From: G016756615 sp050958605 | GTDB taxonomy: Bacteria > Pseudomonadota > Alphaproteobacteria > Rhizobiales > Rhizobiaceae | NCBI RefSeq assembly: GCF_050958605.1 | Contig: NZ_JBJHDO010000010.1 | Location: 1 to 64,000, forward strand | Reading direction: 5' to 3' | Length of the DNA: 64,000 nucleotides | Position numbers and translations under genes: made by a program | Notes under the pieces: model-generated | What the model saw: only the letters and a program-made list of their open reading frames with translations | What the model was told of the DNA's origin: nothing | Databases searched by the model: none | Part shown: positions 1-8,651 of the stretch, piece by piece | Layout of the letters: each line of letters opens with the position of its first letter | How positions within the stretch are numbered: the first letter of the stretch is position 1

Positions 1-9
1 TGTCCGGCA

Positions 10-63
10 TGTCCGAACCGGATAGATAGGAAACAGAGTGGACCGGATAGATGGGTAACAGTT
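10..63 (+). repeat. Left terminal inverted repeat of the IS481 element
   Basis: This pairs imperfectly with the reverse complement of 1284-1335. The copies differ by two small indels near the tip and a few substitutions. The transposase reading frame starts about 25 bases inside it. Confidence 0.85.
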
Positions 64-88
64 TTCTTGTCGGCCGGGAGGACCGGCG

Positions 89-1291
89 ATGTGGCGAGAA
101 ACTGGCATCATGGATGAACGGCTTCGGTTTGTTGTTGAATGTTTGCGGGAGGAGGAGACGATGACGGCGCTGTGCGATCGTTTCGGCGTCTCGCGCAAGA
201 CCGGCTACAAGTGGCTTGGCCGCTACCGGGCGCTTGGTGGGCAAGGGCTGCACGATCTGCCGCGGGCGCCGCACCATCACGGGCTGCGGACGCCGCTCGC
301 GCTTGAAGAGCGGATTGTCTCGGAGAAAGAGCTGCACCCGCACTGGGGGCCCAAGAAGATCATCGCATGGCTGCGCCGCAGCCTGCCGGAGCAGGCCTGG
401 CCGGCGCCCTCGACAGCGGGTGCGATCTTGCGTCGGCATGGTCTGGTGAGTGGCCGCAAGCGGGTCCGGATGCGGGCCTGCGGCAATGGCCCCTGGCCGC
501 CTGCCGACAAGCCGAATGCGGTGTGGACCGGCGACTACAAAGGCTGGTTCCGCACCGGCGACGGACAGCGTTGCGAGCCGCTGACGATCATGGATGTCGT
601 GAGCCGCTTTTCGCTGCGGCTGAGCGCCTGCTGGACCACCGGCGACGACGAGGCCTGGCCGCACTTCAGGGAAGCGTTTGAAGAATATGGTCTTCCCGAT
701 CGGTTCCGGAGTGACAACGGATCCCCTTTCGCCTCGGCGGGCGTCGTCGGCCTGACGCCGCTGTCGATGCGCTTCGTCAAACTCGGCATTGCGCTGGAGC
801 GGATCGCGCCGGGCAAGCCGCAACAGAACGGGCGCCATGAGCGCTTCCACCTGACGATGCTGCCCTTGGCGCAGCAACCGCAAGCCGATCACGCCGCCCA
901 GCAGCGCGCTTTCGATGCCTTCCGCCACGAATACAACACCGCGCGGCCGCACGAGGCGCTGCACATGGACAGCCCGGCCGAGCACTACAGCCCCTCGACG
1001 CGCAAGATGCCGGACCGGCTGCCCGAGCCGGATTATCCGGCCGAGGCCGCGGTCCGGCGCGTCCGCTCCAACGGCGAGATCAAATGGAACGGCGATCTCA
1101 TCTACGTGTCGGCAACGCTCGCCGGAGAGCTGATCGTCGTCGAAGAAACAGAGCACGGCGAATGGGCCTTGCGCTTCTATGACCACCCGCTCGGCTACGT
1201 CGACATGACACGACGCGTGGTGCGCCGCCACAGCGCCTTGCAACCCCGACCAGCCGACGCTGTGGCGGACAATACCGGCGGAGAACTGTAA
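89..1291 (+). CDS. IS481-family DDE transposase
   Basis: 400 residues. An N-terminal helix-turn-helix at about residues 8-60 (core ALCDRFGVSRKTGYKWLGRY) is followed by an integrase-core fold. The likely catalytic DDE triad is D149 (WTGDY), D209 (RSDNGSPF) and E251 (QQNGRHERFH), the spacing and motif style of IS481 transposases. The start at 89 follows GGGAGGACCGGCG, a good ribosome binding site; an in-frame ATG at 110 is the alternative. It catalyses cut-and-paste or copy-out movement of the surrounding element. No frameshift or internal stop is seen. Confidence 0.93.
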   Translation: MWRETGIMDERLRFVVECLREEETMTALCDRFGVSRKTGYKWLGRYRALGGQGLHDLPRAPHHHGLRTPLALEERIVSEKELHPHWGPKKIIAWLRRSLPEQAWPAPSTAGAILRRHGLVSGRKRVRMRACGNGPWPPADKPNAVWTGDYKGWFRTGDGQRCEPLTIMDVVSRFSLRLSACWTTGDDEAWPHFREAFEEYGLPDRFRSDNGSPFASAGVVGLTPLSMRFVKLGIALERIAPGKPQQNGRHERFHLTMLPLAQQPQADHAAQQRAFDAFRHEYNTARPHEALHMDSPAEHYSPSTRKMPDRLPEPDYPAEAAVRRVRSNGEIKWNGDLIYVSATLAGELIVVEETEHGEWALRFYDHPLGYVDMTRRVVRRHSALQPRPADAVADNTGGEL

Positions 1292-1335
1292 CCCATGTAT
1301 CCGGTCCACTCTGTTACCCATCTACCGGCTGGACA
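1284..1335 (-). repeat. Right terminal inverted repeat of the IS481 element
   Basis: Mate of 10-63. It contains the transposase stop codon (1289-1291), so the coding frame reaches into the repeat. Confidence 0.85.
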
Positions 1336-1423
1336 GGCAGGACAGTGAGGGGCTTCTCGCTACCGGCCAAGATCAACGCCCATGGTACGACCGCACCTCG
1401 CCGTTGATCTGCCGCGAAGGCTC

Positions 1424-2113
1424 TTACGATTGGCGTTCCTCTCCACCGCCCCCGGCATGCCCTTGCAGCATCGTCATGAAAGGCACGACAGCCTTGTCGA
1501 TCCGCACCCCTGAAGTTCGTTTCTTCAAGTCGATCGGCGCCGGTGCAAAACCGTCGACCCCGGCCTTTTCGGCGACCACAAGCGCGGCGAATTCGGCGGC
1601 CGCCCGCCTTATCCTGTCGGAGAGCGATGCGCCGGCCTCGCCATCGCCGAAATCCTCGGTCGAGGCGAAGACTCCGGTCGGCACGACCACGGCGCGCAGA
1701 TAGCTGAAGAGCGGGCGCATGGCATGGTCGAGCACCAGCGAATGCCGCGGCGTTCCCGCCGTGGCCGCGATGACCACAGGCATGCCGTTGAGCGCATCGG
1801 TGTCGAGCAGGTCGAAGAACATCTTGAAGAGACCGCTATAGCTGGCGGTGAACACCGGCGAGACCGCAATGATCCCGTCGGCGGCGCTCACGGCCTCGCG
1901 GACTTTCGCGAGCTTCGGCGTCGGAACGCCGCCGGTCGCCATGGCGCTCGCCATATCCATGGCGAGCTCCCGCAGTTCGACCACCTGTATCTCGGCGCTC
2001 TCGCCGCGCGCGGAGATCTCAGCGCCTGCCGCCTGGGCGATCCGGTCGGCGAGCAGGCGCGTCGAGGAAGGTTGCGACAGACCGGCGGTGAGGACGACGA
2101 TTCGACGAGACAT
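1424..2113 (-). CDS. NADPH-dependent FMN reductase (CE1759-type)
   Basis: 229 residues with a flavodoxin-like fold. It shows an N-terminal strand-loop (VVLTAGLSQPSSTR), a mid-domain SPVFTASYSGLFKMFFDLL segment and an ATAGTPRHSL flavin-loop segment typical of the SsuE/MsuE NADPH:FMN reductases. It probably supplies reduced FMN to a partner monooxygenase. That partner is very likely the luciferase-like gene 39 bases upstream on the same strand, because the CE1758/CE1759 pair is a recurrent two-component arrangement. AAGGA precedes the ATG. The actual substrate of the pair is unknown. Confidence 0.85.
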   Translation of the reverse strand: MSRRIVVLTAGLSQPSSTRLLADRIAQAAGAEISARGESAEIQVVELRELAMDMASAMATGGVPTPKLAKVREAVSAADGIIAVSPVFTASYSGLFKMFFDLLDTDALNGMPVVIAATAGTPRHSLVLDHAMRPLFSYLRAVVVPTGVFASTEDFGDGEAGASLSDRIRRAAAEFAALVVAEKAGVDGFAPAPIDLKKRTSGVRIDKAVVPFMTMLQGHAGGGGEERQS

Positions 2114-2152
2114 GTTGCTGTCCTTGTTCGTGGCTTGGCGACGCCGCCGCGT

Positions 2153-3280
2153 TCAGGCGGCGGCGTCGAGATTGGTGGCGGGGATCACCTGCCGATGCTT
2201 GGACTGAGGCCCTTGCCCGACGAGGGATGCATGGCTCGGCGGATCGCTCGGAACGTCGGACGGCCGGCGCGCCTCGAATTCGCGGCGCAACACCGGGACG
2301 ACCTCGGTGCCCAGCATCTCGATCTGTTCGAGCACGACGTCTTCCGGAAGTCCGGCGTGGTCGACCAGGAAGAGCTGGCGCTGGTAGTGGCCGACATAGT
2401 CGGCAAAACCCAGCGTCCGCTCGATCACCTGTTCCGGCGTGCCGACGGTCAGCGGCGTCATCTCCATGAAATCCTCCAGGGACGGGCCGTGGCCATAGAC
2501 CGGCGCGTTGTCGAAATAGGGCCGGAACTCGCGCACCGCATCCTGGCTGTTCTTGCGCATGAAGACCTGGCCGCCAAGGCCGACGATCGCCTGGTCGGCG
2601 CGGCCATGCCCGTAATGCTCGAAGCGGCTGCGATAGAGCTCCACCATCTGCTGGGTATGTTCCTTGTTCCAGAAAATGTGGTTGTGGAAGAAACCATCGC
2701 CGTAAAAGGCCGCCTGCTCGGCGATTTCCGGGCTGCGGATCGAACCGTGCCAGACGAAGGGCGGCGTGTCGTCGAGCGGTGCCGGCGCCAGCGTGAAGCC
2801 GCGCAGCGGCGTGCGGAACTGGCCCTCCCAATCGACCACCTTTTCGCGCCAGAGCCGGCGCAGCAGGTGATAATTCTCGACCGCGAGCGGGACGCCTTGG
2901 CGGATATCCTTGCCGAACCAGGGGTAGACCGGACCGGTATTGCCGCGGCCCATCATGAGATCGACGCGGCCGTCCGCCAGATGCTGCAGCACGGAGAAAT
3001 CCTCGGCGATCTTCACCGGATCATTGGTGGTGATCAGCGTCGTCGCGGTCGACAGGACGAGCTTTTCCGTTCGCGCGGCGATCCAGCCGAGCATGGTGGT
3101 CGGCGAGGCCGGCACGAAGGGCGGGTTGTGATGTTCGCCTGTGGCGAAGACGTCGAGACCGACTTCCTCCGCCTTGAGCGCATATTTCATCATGGCCTTG
3201 AGGCGCTCGTGCTCGCTGGGCACGCGCCTTGTGGTCGGATCCGGCGTTACGTCGCCGACGCTGAAAATGCCGAATTGCAT
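2153..3280 (-). CDS. LLM-class flavin-dependent monooxygenase (CE1758-type)
   Basis: 375 residues with the bacterial luciferase (TIM-barrel) fold. Features are the N-terminal MQFGIFSVGD strand, the ATGEHH motif, TTLITTNDPVKIAEDFSVLQ, DLMMGRGN, and the C-terminal TVGTPEQVIERTL segment of F420/FMN-type monooxygenases. It would use FMNH2 and oxygen to oxidise a small organic substrate. It is first in a two-gene operon with the FMN reductase, which follows after 39 bases. AGGAAG sits ahead of the ATG. The last 35 residues or so are low complexity and probably disordered. Confidence 0.88.
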   Translation of the reverse strand: MQFGIFSVGDVTPDPTTRRVPSEHERLKAMMKYALKAEEVGLDVFATGEHHNPPFVPASPTTMLGWIAARTEKLVLSTATTLITTNDPVKIAEDFSVLQHLADGRVDLMMGRGNTGPVYPWFGKDIRQGVPLAVENYHLLRRLWREKVVDWEGQFRTPLRGFTLAPAPLDDTPPFVWHGSIRSPEIAEQAAFYGDGFFHNHIFWNKEHTQQMVELYRSRFEHYGHGRADQAIVGLGGQVFMRKNSQDAVREFRPYFDNAPVYGHGPSLEDFMEMTPLTVGTPEQVIERTLGFADYVGHYQRQLFLVDHAGLPEDVVLEQIEMLGTEVVPVLRREFEARRPSDVPSDPPSHASLVGQGPQSKHRQVIPATNLDAAA

Positions 3281-3418
3281 GTTGCTTCCTGCCTTTCCTC
3301 TTCTGTCATCCGCAGGACCGGCGCACCGATGCGGCCGGCAGCTTTGCGTTCATAATAAGGAGCACGAAGCGCTTCGTTCAGGCGTCGACCGGTGAACGAT
3401 CAGTCAATGGCGTGGCGC

Positions 3419-3799
3419 TCAGGACGGCCTGGTAAACACGAAGGCGAGGCCCGTCAGCATCAGCGCGGCAACGGCGGTCATGAGCATCGGGCCAGGGTTG
3501 CTTCCCAGCCAGAACACGAGAAAGCCGAGGCTCGTGCCCACGAGCGCAGCGAGCTTCGCCTTCTTCGGTATCGCCCCGCGCAGGCGCCAGTCGCGCAGCA
3601 ACGGCCCGAAACGCGGATGCTCGAGCAGCCAGTTCTCGAGCCGGCGCGAGGATCTGGCGAAGCAGGCCGCCGCCAGGATGAGGAAGGGCGTGGTCGGAAG
3701 GACCGGCAGGAAAGCGCCGACGAAACCCAGCGCGACGAAGAACAGGCCGAGGGCGAGGTAAATCGCGCGCATGGTGGTCGATCTGTTCGGTTGCCGCAT
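3419..3799 (-). CDS. DUF454 / YbaN-family inner-membrane protein
   Basis: About 126 residues from the start chosen here (MMRQPNRS...). Two or three hydrophobic segments carry the family hallmark FVGAFLPVLPTTPFLILAAA followed by CFARSSRRLENWLLEHPRFG. The function of YbaN-like proteins is not established. The open frame continues upstream to 3898, but that part is translated from a palindromic repeat and is unlikely to be real. The start could also be the ATG at 3772, immediately before the conserved region. Neither has a strong ribosome binding site. Confidence 0.75.
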   Translation of the reverse strand: MRQPNRSTTMRAIYLALGLFFVALGFVGAFLPVLPTTPFLILAAACFARSSRRLENWLLEHPRFGPLLRDWRLRGAIPKKAKLAALVGTSLGFLVFWLGSNPGPMLMTAVAALMLTGLAFVFTRPS

Positions 3800-3823
3800 C
3801 ATGGCAGGTTCGCCACGTGTCAT

Positions 3824-3882
3824 ACCCCCCTCTGTCCTGCCGGACATCAAGGGGGGAGATGTCCGGCAGGACAGAGGGGGGT
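3824..3882. repeat. Palindromic repeat, TGTCCGGCAGGACA family, 25-bp perfect arms
   Basis: Bases 3824-3848 and 3858-3882 are exact reverse complements, with a 9-base loop. The arms carry CCTCTGTCCTGCCGGACATC. The same core occurs at 31781-31827 and 31882-31929 and at the IS481 target (1-9 plus 1336-1346). It lies just upstream of the DUF454 gene and would fold into a strong hairpin in RNA of either strand. Confidence 0.85.
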
Positions 3883-3909
3883 GTGAAGCAGGCGCCAACC
3901 GCGCAAAGC

Positions 3910-5100
3910 CTAAATCCTCACTCGCTCCGGCCTGAAGCCCATGCCGATCAGCCGTCCCGTAAGATGCGGCAGAAGACGCGAGCGGGCAATGAGCCGCATG
4001 AAGGCGGGCGGCCTGGCCGAGGGGCGGCCACCGGAGCGTCGACGGCGCATCATGAGCTGGATCTTCTGTGTTGCCTTCGTCGGAAAGCTCCTGCGGCTCT
4101 GCACGGCGCGCAGATGCTCGATCCCGAGCTTTCCCTGGCGGAGGGGTGCGGCGAGGATATTGGCGGCCGCGATGGCATCCTGGATGGCGAGGTTCACGCC
4201 GACTCCGCCGATCGGCGACATGGCATGCGCGGCATCACCGATGCACAGCAGGCCCGGCCTCCACCATTGCCTCAGCCGGTCCATCCGAACCTTGAGCAGA
4301 TGCACTTGGTTCCAGTCGGTCAGTTCGTCGAAACGGTCCGCGGGAAGAGGAGCGACGGAAGCCAGTCTGGCACGCAGAGCCGCGATGCCGTCCTGCTTCG
4401 TCTGACGGAACCCACCCTTGGCGATGACGTAGCCCAGCTGCCAGTATTCTCCCCGGTCGATCATCACCAGGCCCTGGTTCGGCCCGGCATGGCCCATCGC
4501 CTGGGCCGGGTCGTCCTCTCGCCGCGTCAGCTTCATCCAGAGCACGTCGACCGAGGAGCCGAGATCCTCGACAGGAAGCTTCGCGGCCTTGCGCAGGAGA
4601 GAGTCGCGCCCGTCGGCGCCGACGACAAGCGCGGCCTCGACGCGGCGCTCGTTCCCTTCGCCGTCCCGCACGATGACGCCCGCGACGCCTCCGCCGCGTT
4701 CGATGAGGCCGACCGCCTCGCAGCCCATTTCCAGCCGGAATCCGGGAAAGGCGCGCGCCTTGCGGGCAAGGAAATCGAGAAAGTCCCATTGCGGCATGAA
4801 GGCGATGTATTTGCAGCGGGTCGGCAGGCGCGCGAAGTCGGCGATCGTCCGGATTCTGCCGCCGATCTCGGCGTGGAGGGTCGGCGCTTTCTGGTGGGGA
4901 AGCTGCAGGAACTCGTCGAGAAAGCCCAACTCGCCCATCACCTCCAGCGTCGAAGGATGGATCGTGTCGCCGCGGAAGTCGCGCAGGAAATCTTCGTGCT
5001 TTTCGATGACCGTGGCCCTGACCCCGGCACGGGCGAGAAGCAGCCCCAGCATCAGGCCGGCAGGCCCGGCTCCCACGATGCAGCAATCCTGTTCCGTCAT
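3910..5100 (-). CDS. FAD-dependent aromatic-type monooxygenase
   Basis: 396 residues from ATG 5100. Class A flavoprotein monooxygenase signatures are present in order: the Rossmann dinucleotide motif VGAGPAGLMLGLLLARAG at the N-terminus, the DG motif ADGRDS near residue 160, and the GD motif GDAAHAMSPIGGVG near residue 290. Such enzymes (PHBH/PheA class) hydroxylate aromatic or polyketide substrates using NAD(P)H and oxygen. The basic C-terminal tail (KIQLMMRRRRS) is unusual. An upstream in-frame start at 5130 would add ten residues before the Rossmann strand and is less likely. No pathway neighbours reveal the substrate. Confidence 0.86.
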   Translation of the reverse strand: MTEQDCCIVGAGPAGLMLGLLLARAGVRATVIEKHEDFLRDFRGDTIHPSTLEVMGELGFLDEFLQLPHQKAPTLHAEIGGRIRTIADFARLPTRCKYIAFMPQWDFLDFLARKARAFPGFRLEMGCEAVGLIERGGGVAGVIVRDGEGNERRVEAALVVGADGRDSLLRKAAKLPVEDLGSSVDVLWMKLTRREDDPAQAMGHAGPNQGLVMIDRGEYWQLGYVIAKGGFRQTKQDGIAALRARLASVAPLPADRFDELTDWNQVHLLKVRMDRLRQWWRPGLLCIGDAAHAMSPIGGVGVNLAIQDAIAAANILAAPLRQGKLGIEHLRAVQSRRSFPTKATQKIQLMMRRRRSGGRPSARPPAFMRLIARSRLLPHLTGRLIGMGFRPERVRI

Positions 5101-5277
5101 GGCTTCGGCAAACCTCGGCTCGCGCGGCATTGGACAATCGTCGACCGGGCAGCCTTGCTGCCTGGACGATCGGGGTGATGGGATAGAGTTTGGAGCCTGA
5201 TGCGCCCGGCGATCAATGGGACATAGTGGCCCGCCGAGTCACGGGCGCGTGTTGTCGGCGGGAACGTATGAACCTGT

Positions 5278-6036
5278 TCAGACCGAACCCGGCAGGCCGC
5301 TGGTCACCAGGATAGGCGTCTTGTCCGGCACGCGTTCATAGAGATCGATCACGTCCTGGTTGATAAGCCGCACGCAGCCGGAGGAGACCGACTTGCCGAT
5401 CGACCACCATTCCGGGGAGCCGTGGAGGCGATAGAGCGTGTCCTTGCCGTCCTGAAAGATGTAGAGGGCGCGCGCGCCGAGCGGGTTCTGGACGCCCGCC
5501 TCCATGCCGCCAAGCCATTCGTTCTTCCCGGGCACCTGCCGTGCCCGGTATTTTTCGAGCTCGGGCTGGCGAGCGATCATCTCTTCCGGCGGGAACCAGC
5601 GCGGCCATTTCTGCTTCCATTCGATCTCGCCGCGCCCCGACCATTCGAAGCCGGCCCGGCCGAGGCCGACGCCATAGCGGACCGCTTGCCCGAAATTGCC
5701 CACGAGATAGAGGCAGTGGGCCGCCGTATCGATGACCACAGTCCCCGGCGCTTCGCCGGTGGGGTCTGGCACGACCTGGCGATAATATCGCGGATCGATC
5801 TGCTGATAGGGAACGGCGGGGATGTTGTGCCCTTCGTCGACGACGGCGGCGTACATCATCTCGGGGCTGCCGAAGGCCGGCGTGTTGAACTGAAGACCCG
5901 GTTCGGGCAATGGCACCGTGGCTTGCGAGTAAGCCCTCTCGCCGCGAGGCCGGTAGCTCGCGCAAGCCGAAAGCGTGCCGGCGGCCACCCCGGTGGCTGC
6001 CATCGCGAGAAGCCTGCGGCGGCTGATTGTCGACAT
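5278..6036 (-). CDS. L,D-transpeptidase (YkuD/ErfK), exported
   Basis: 252 residues. The N-terminus combines a twin-arginine-like SRRRLL with a hydrophobic stretch and an apparent lipobox LSAC, so it may be a Tat-exported lipoprotein. The YkuD catalytic region is clear near the C-terminus: YRLHGSPEWWSIGKS followed by SSGCVRLINQDVIDLYERV, with the nucleophilic cysteine in SGCVRL. Members cross-link peptidoglycan (3-3 bonds) or anchor proteins to it in the periplasm; rhizobial genomes carry many paralogues. GAGGAGG precedes the ATG. Confidence 0.92.
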   Translation of the reverse strand: MSTISRRRLLAMAATGVAAGTLSACASYRPRGERAYSQATVPLPEPGLQFNTPAFGSPEMMYAAVVDEGHNIPAVPYQQIDPRYYRQVVPDPTGEAPGTVVIDTAAHCLYLVGNFGQAVRYGVGLGRAGFEWSGRGEIEWKQKWPRWFPPEEMIARQPELEKYRARQVPGKNEWLGGMEAGVQNPLGARALYIFQDGKDTLYRLHGSPEWWSIGKSVSSGCVRLINQDVIDLYERVPDKTPILVTSGLPGSV

Positions 6037-6432
6037 TTGGCCTCCTCACGCGCCGAACCCCGGCAGGACGAATCGAAATCCTACAACGCGGTTAACCTTT
6101 TGCGTGTTCCCACGGCTCTGTTCAAGTCTCGGGCGTGTCAACAAAGTCGTGAGCGCGCTCGCCTTCAGGGGCGGATCGAGCTGGAGCGACGTCGAGACGA
6201 GTCGTTCGGAAATTCCCTGTGTGCTGGCGCAGGACTTACACCGGCCTAGATCGACAACTAAGAGGCGAGTATCCGATATCGTACAAAAGTACTCTATTAT
6301 ACCCTATACTAATTCGATTTAACTAGTTGATATAAGTACGTTTTTGATTGAGCATCAACTTACGTTATCGACGGCGATCCCGCCGATCGGCCAATAATAA
6401 CGTTCGGACAAGGTCCGAGCAGGGGGAAAACA
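6037..6432. other. Intergenic region, AT-rich in its right half
   Basis: This divergent spacer lies between the transpeptidase and the dioxygenase-like gene. From about 6255 to 6365 the base composition falls sharply to AT-rich, with a GTACAAAAGTAC palindrome near 6283. It probably holds the promoter of the downstream gene. No confident -35/-10 pair or gene was identified. Confidence 0.5.
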
Positions 6433-7290
6433 ATGGACATGGCTGGCATCGCCCGGCGAATCCGTGGGGCGGACGTCCAATATGTTTTTGGGCGCTTCAG
6501 AACTGTTCGTGCTGCTTACAGCGGTTACAGGTGGGCGACCGAAGGTCGCCCTTCAGCAGCGAAATCAGGCGAGGGCGCCTGTGCGACCCTCTTTCCCGGT
6601 ACCGATGTAAACAAGGCGGTGCAGGCCATCAGAGACGACGCCGTTTATGTGGGGCTGCGGCTGCCGCCCGACATCGTCTCGGAGATCCTTGAATTCGCCC
6701 GCTCAGAGCCGCTTCATGCGATCTACGATCCCGACGGACCTACGTTCCGTTACGAGGATGTGGTCAACGGGCGAGCAGCGGATGGCAGACCGATGCCCGT
6801 CGGCGGCATTCGAGAGCCTTCCCGGTGTCCGGCCGTGCAAGCCGTCATAAACGATCCGGTGCTGCGCAGCATTGTCTCCCGCTACGTCAAGCATTCGCCC
6901 CGTATCGTGAAGCCGATCCTTCACTGGAGCTTCGGATCCTCGATGGAGGATGAAGAACGTCGAAGATTGAAGCACATCGTGATCGACTATCATTACGACG
7001 TCGGTGGTTTCAATTTCGTCTATGCCAGCTTCTACATAACCGACACCGACCGCTATTCGGGCGCGCATGTCATGATGAAGCGATCGCACAACAAGAAGCC
7101 GCTGCGCATGCTTCTTGGATCAGCGGTGGCCAGCGAAGAGGCGGTTCGAAAGCAATTCGGGATCGAGAATGAGATCACCATCGAGGGCCCGGCAGGAACC
7201 GGATTTGTCCAGGACACGTCCTGCTATCACCGCGCTTCATCGCCAACGCGAGGTGACCGCCTGATGCTTGCCATTCGTTTCATCAACTGA
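6433..7290 (+). CDS. PhyH-like Fe(II)/2-oxoglutarate dioxygenase-fold protein
   Basis: 285 residues. The C-terminal half resembles phytanoyl-CoA dioxygenases: a possible HxD metal pair in YHYDVGG, SGAHVMMKRSHNKKPLRMLL (the loop that usually reads G.L...PGSH), and a distal histidine with a downstream arginine in CYHRASSPTRGDRLMLAIRF. It is therefore predicted to hydroxylate an unknown substrate with Fe(II), 2-oxoglutarate and oxygen, although metal-free homologues exist. AGGGGGAAAACA precedes the ATG. The N-terminal 70 residues are not recognised. It stands alone between oppositely oriented genes. Confidence 0.68.
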   Translation: MDMAGIARRIRGADVQYVFGRFRTVRAAYSGYRWATEGRPSAAKSGEGACATLFPGTDVNKAVQAIRDDAVYVGLRLPPDIVSEILEFARSEPLHAIYDPDGPTFRYEDVVNGRAADGRPMPVGGIREPSRCPAVQAVINDPVLRSIVSRYVKHSPRIVKPILHWSFGSSMEDEERRRLKHIVIDYHYDVGGFNFVYASFYITDTDRYSGAHVMMKRSHNKKPLRMLLGSAVASEEAVRKQFGIENEITIEGPAGTGFVQDTSCYHRASSPTRGDRLMLAIRFIN

Positions 7291-7333
7291 CAACGGACGG
7301 CTCAGGGCAGTGGAGGCTCCGGGATCATGAGGC

Positions 7334-8239
7334 TTACTGAAGCTGCGGTTTCCTCAGGAAATCGCGCCGGTCCGCCGATCTGACGCGCAGCCAGCGTTCG
7401 CGGCCGTCGCGAACGATCCTCATCGGAATCTCCGCTCCCGCCGGGCCGCTTTCCCATATCTTGCGATAGAAATCGGCCAGCCCGTCGACGCGGGCATTGC
7501 GGATGTCAAAGATGATGTCGCCTCGGCGCAGGCCGGCCCGGGCGGCCGGACCGGCATCGGCCACGCTCATCACGATGACCGAACCGTTGTTTTCCGCCGA
7601 AAACGCTCCGAGCCACGGGCGCGGCGGCTTGTCCACCTGGCCCCGGGTGAGAAGGTCATCGAGGATCGGCGGCAAGAGGTCGATGGGCACGACCATGTTG
7701 ATGTCCTCGCTGTGCCCTTCCCCTGCCATTTGCAGAAGCAGCGAGCCGAGGCCGAGAAGGCGCCCGTCGGCTCCGATGAGGGCGGCGCCGCCCCACGCGG
7801 CATGGGCGGGCGCGATGAAGATCGCCTCGTTCAGCAGGTACTCCCAGTAGCCGGCGAATTCCTGCTTGGCCACGATGTTTGCCCGAACGAACCCGCCGCT
7901 TCCGTCGGCGAGCACGACGGGGTCGCCGACCTGGACTTTCGCTGTATCCCCGAATTCGAGAGGTGGAATGTCGAGCGGGCTGAGCGCCTGCACAAGGCCG
8001 AAGCCGGTCTCCTGGTCGTAGCCAAGCACATGGGCGGGGACGACACGCCCGTCATGGCTCGTCAACCAGACTTCCTCGGCCTCGATGATCAGGTAGCCGA
8101 TGGTGAGCACGACGCTCCCTTCCCGGATGATCACCCCGCTGCCCTCTCTCCGAGTTCCCAGCGTCGGGGCCGTGAAGGCGTCTTCCGGGATTGACGAGCG
8201 CACGGCCACGATAGAGCGAAACTGCTGTTCGATAGTCAT
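7334..8239 (-). CDS. HtrA/DegP-like pseudoprotease with PDZ domain
   Basis: 301 residues from ATG 8239, chosen because GGAGCGAGATC precedes it. The layout is that of an S1C protease followed by a PDZ domain (RPWLGAFSAENN... DAGPAARAGLRRGDII). All three catalytic positions appear substituted: the usual NHVV is GYLI (Y49), the usual KTDLA is ETGFG (G79), and the usual GNSGG is AAWGG (W149). The fold hallmarks GSGVII and the GDP loop remain. No signal peptide is evident with this start. It probably acts as a non-catalytic binding or scaffold protein, and it is not a decaying gene because the frame is intact. Confidence 0.82.
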   Translation of the reverse strand: MTIEQQFRSIVAVRSSIPEDAFTAPTLGTRREGSGVIIREGSVVLTIGYLIIEAEEVWLTSHDGRVVPAHVLGYDQETGFGLVQALSPLDIPPLEFGDTAKVQVGDPVVLADGSGGFVRANIVAKQEFAGYWEYLLNEAIFIAPAHAAWGGAALIGADGRLLGLGSLLLQMAGEGHSEDINMVVPIDLLPPILDDLLTRGQVDKPPRPWLGAFSAENNGSVIVMSVADAGPAARAGLRRGDIIFDIRNARVDGLADFYRKIWESGPAGAEIPMRIVRDGRERWLRVRSADRRDFLRKPQLQ

Positions 8240-8651
8240 GATCTCGCTCCTATGCAACGCAAGCTGCCTGACCCGAAGGGCCGCCAACGACAGCCAGACC
8301 ATTGCATACAGCTATCTATAGCAGCCGCCGGCCGCGAGGGGAATTGACCTCGACAGCAGGCCCCAGCATCGACAGTTCGCGGCGCGCGGTGACTTTGGAC
8401 ATGTCGCAGTCGCCGGTGGAGCGGTTGGCGCGCTCCGGTATGGCATACCGCTCGAGGGCCTGTTCTGGAGTCGGGCTGACAGCAGGGGCGGCTCTCGATC
8501 TGCGGCAGCTTCCGCCTACCGGCCCTATCCGGCCCTGCGGTTACTACCCCTGTCCCCCCTGTAATTAACATAGCAAGATTGTTCAGGACAGGCGCCGGCA
8601 TGCCATGTACATATGGGCAGACGACTGTATCGTGGAGGAGGGACCCCCGGC
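8240..8651. other. Divergent intergenic region without a recognised gene
   Basis: 412 bases between the pseudoprotease and the outer-membrane protein genes. It should hold both promoters. A low-complexity C-rich stretch followed by TGTAATTAACATAG lies near 8548-8574. No convincing gene or structured RNA was found. Confidence 0.5.

Larger units (their letters stand above)
10..1335 (+). mobile_element. Complete IS481-family insertion sequence
   Basis: The element is bounded by imperfect inverted repeats of about 52-54 bp (10-63 and 1284-1335), both beginning TGTCC at the outer tips and sharing the block CAGAGTGGACCGGATA near their middle. The four bases before it (6-9) and after it (1336-1339) are both GGCA, read as a target-site duplication. 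Removing the element and one GGCA restores TGTCCGGCAGGACAG, the core of a palindromic repeat found elsewhere in the window. One intact transposase fills the interior and its stop codon lies inside the right repeat. Ends, duplication and open frame all look intact, so the copy may be recent and active. Confidence 0.9.

Noticed and set aside
1724..3355. 543-codon plus-strand frame over the FMN reductase and luciferase-like genes
   Set aside because: The opposite strand encodes two clear flavoenzyme families. This frame spans both and their gap and shows no family features.
3817..5178. 453-codon plus-strand frame over the FAD monooxygenase
   Set aside because: It begins in the palindromic repeat and mirrors a gene with all three flavoprotein motifs.
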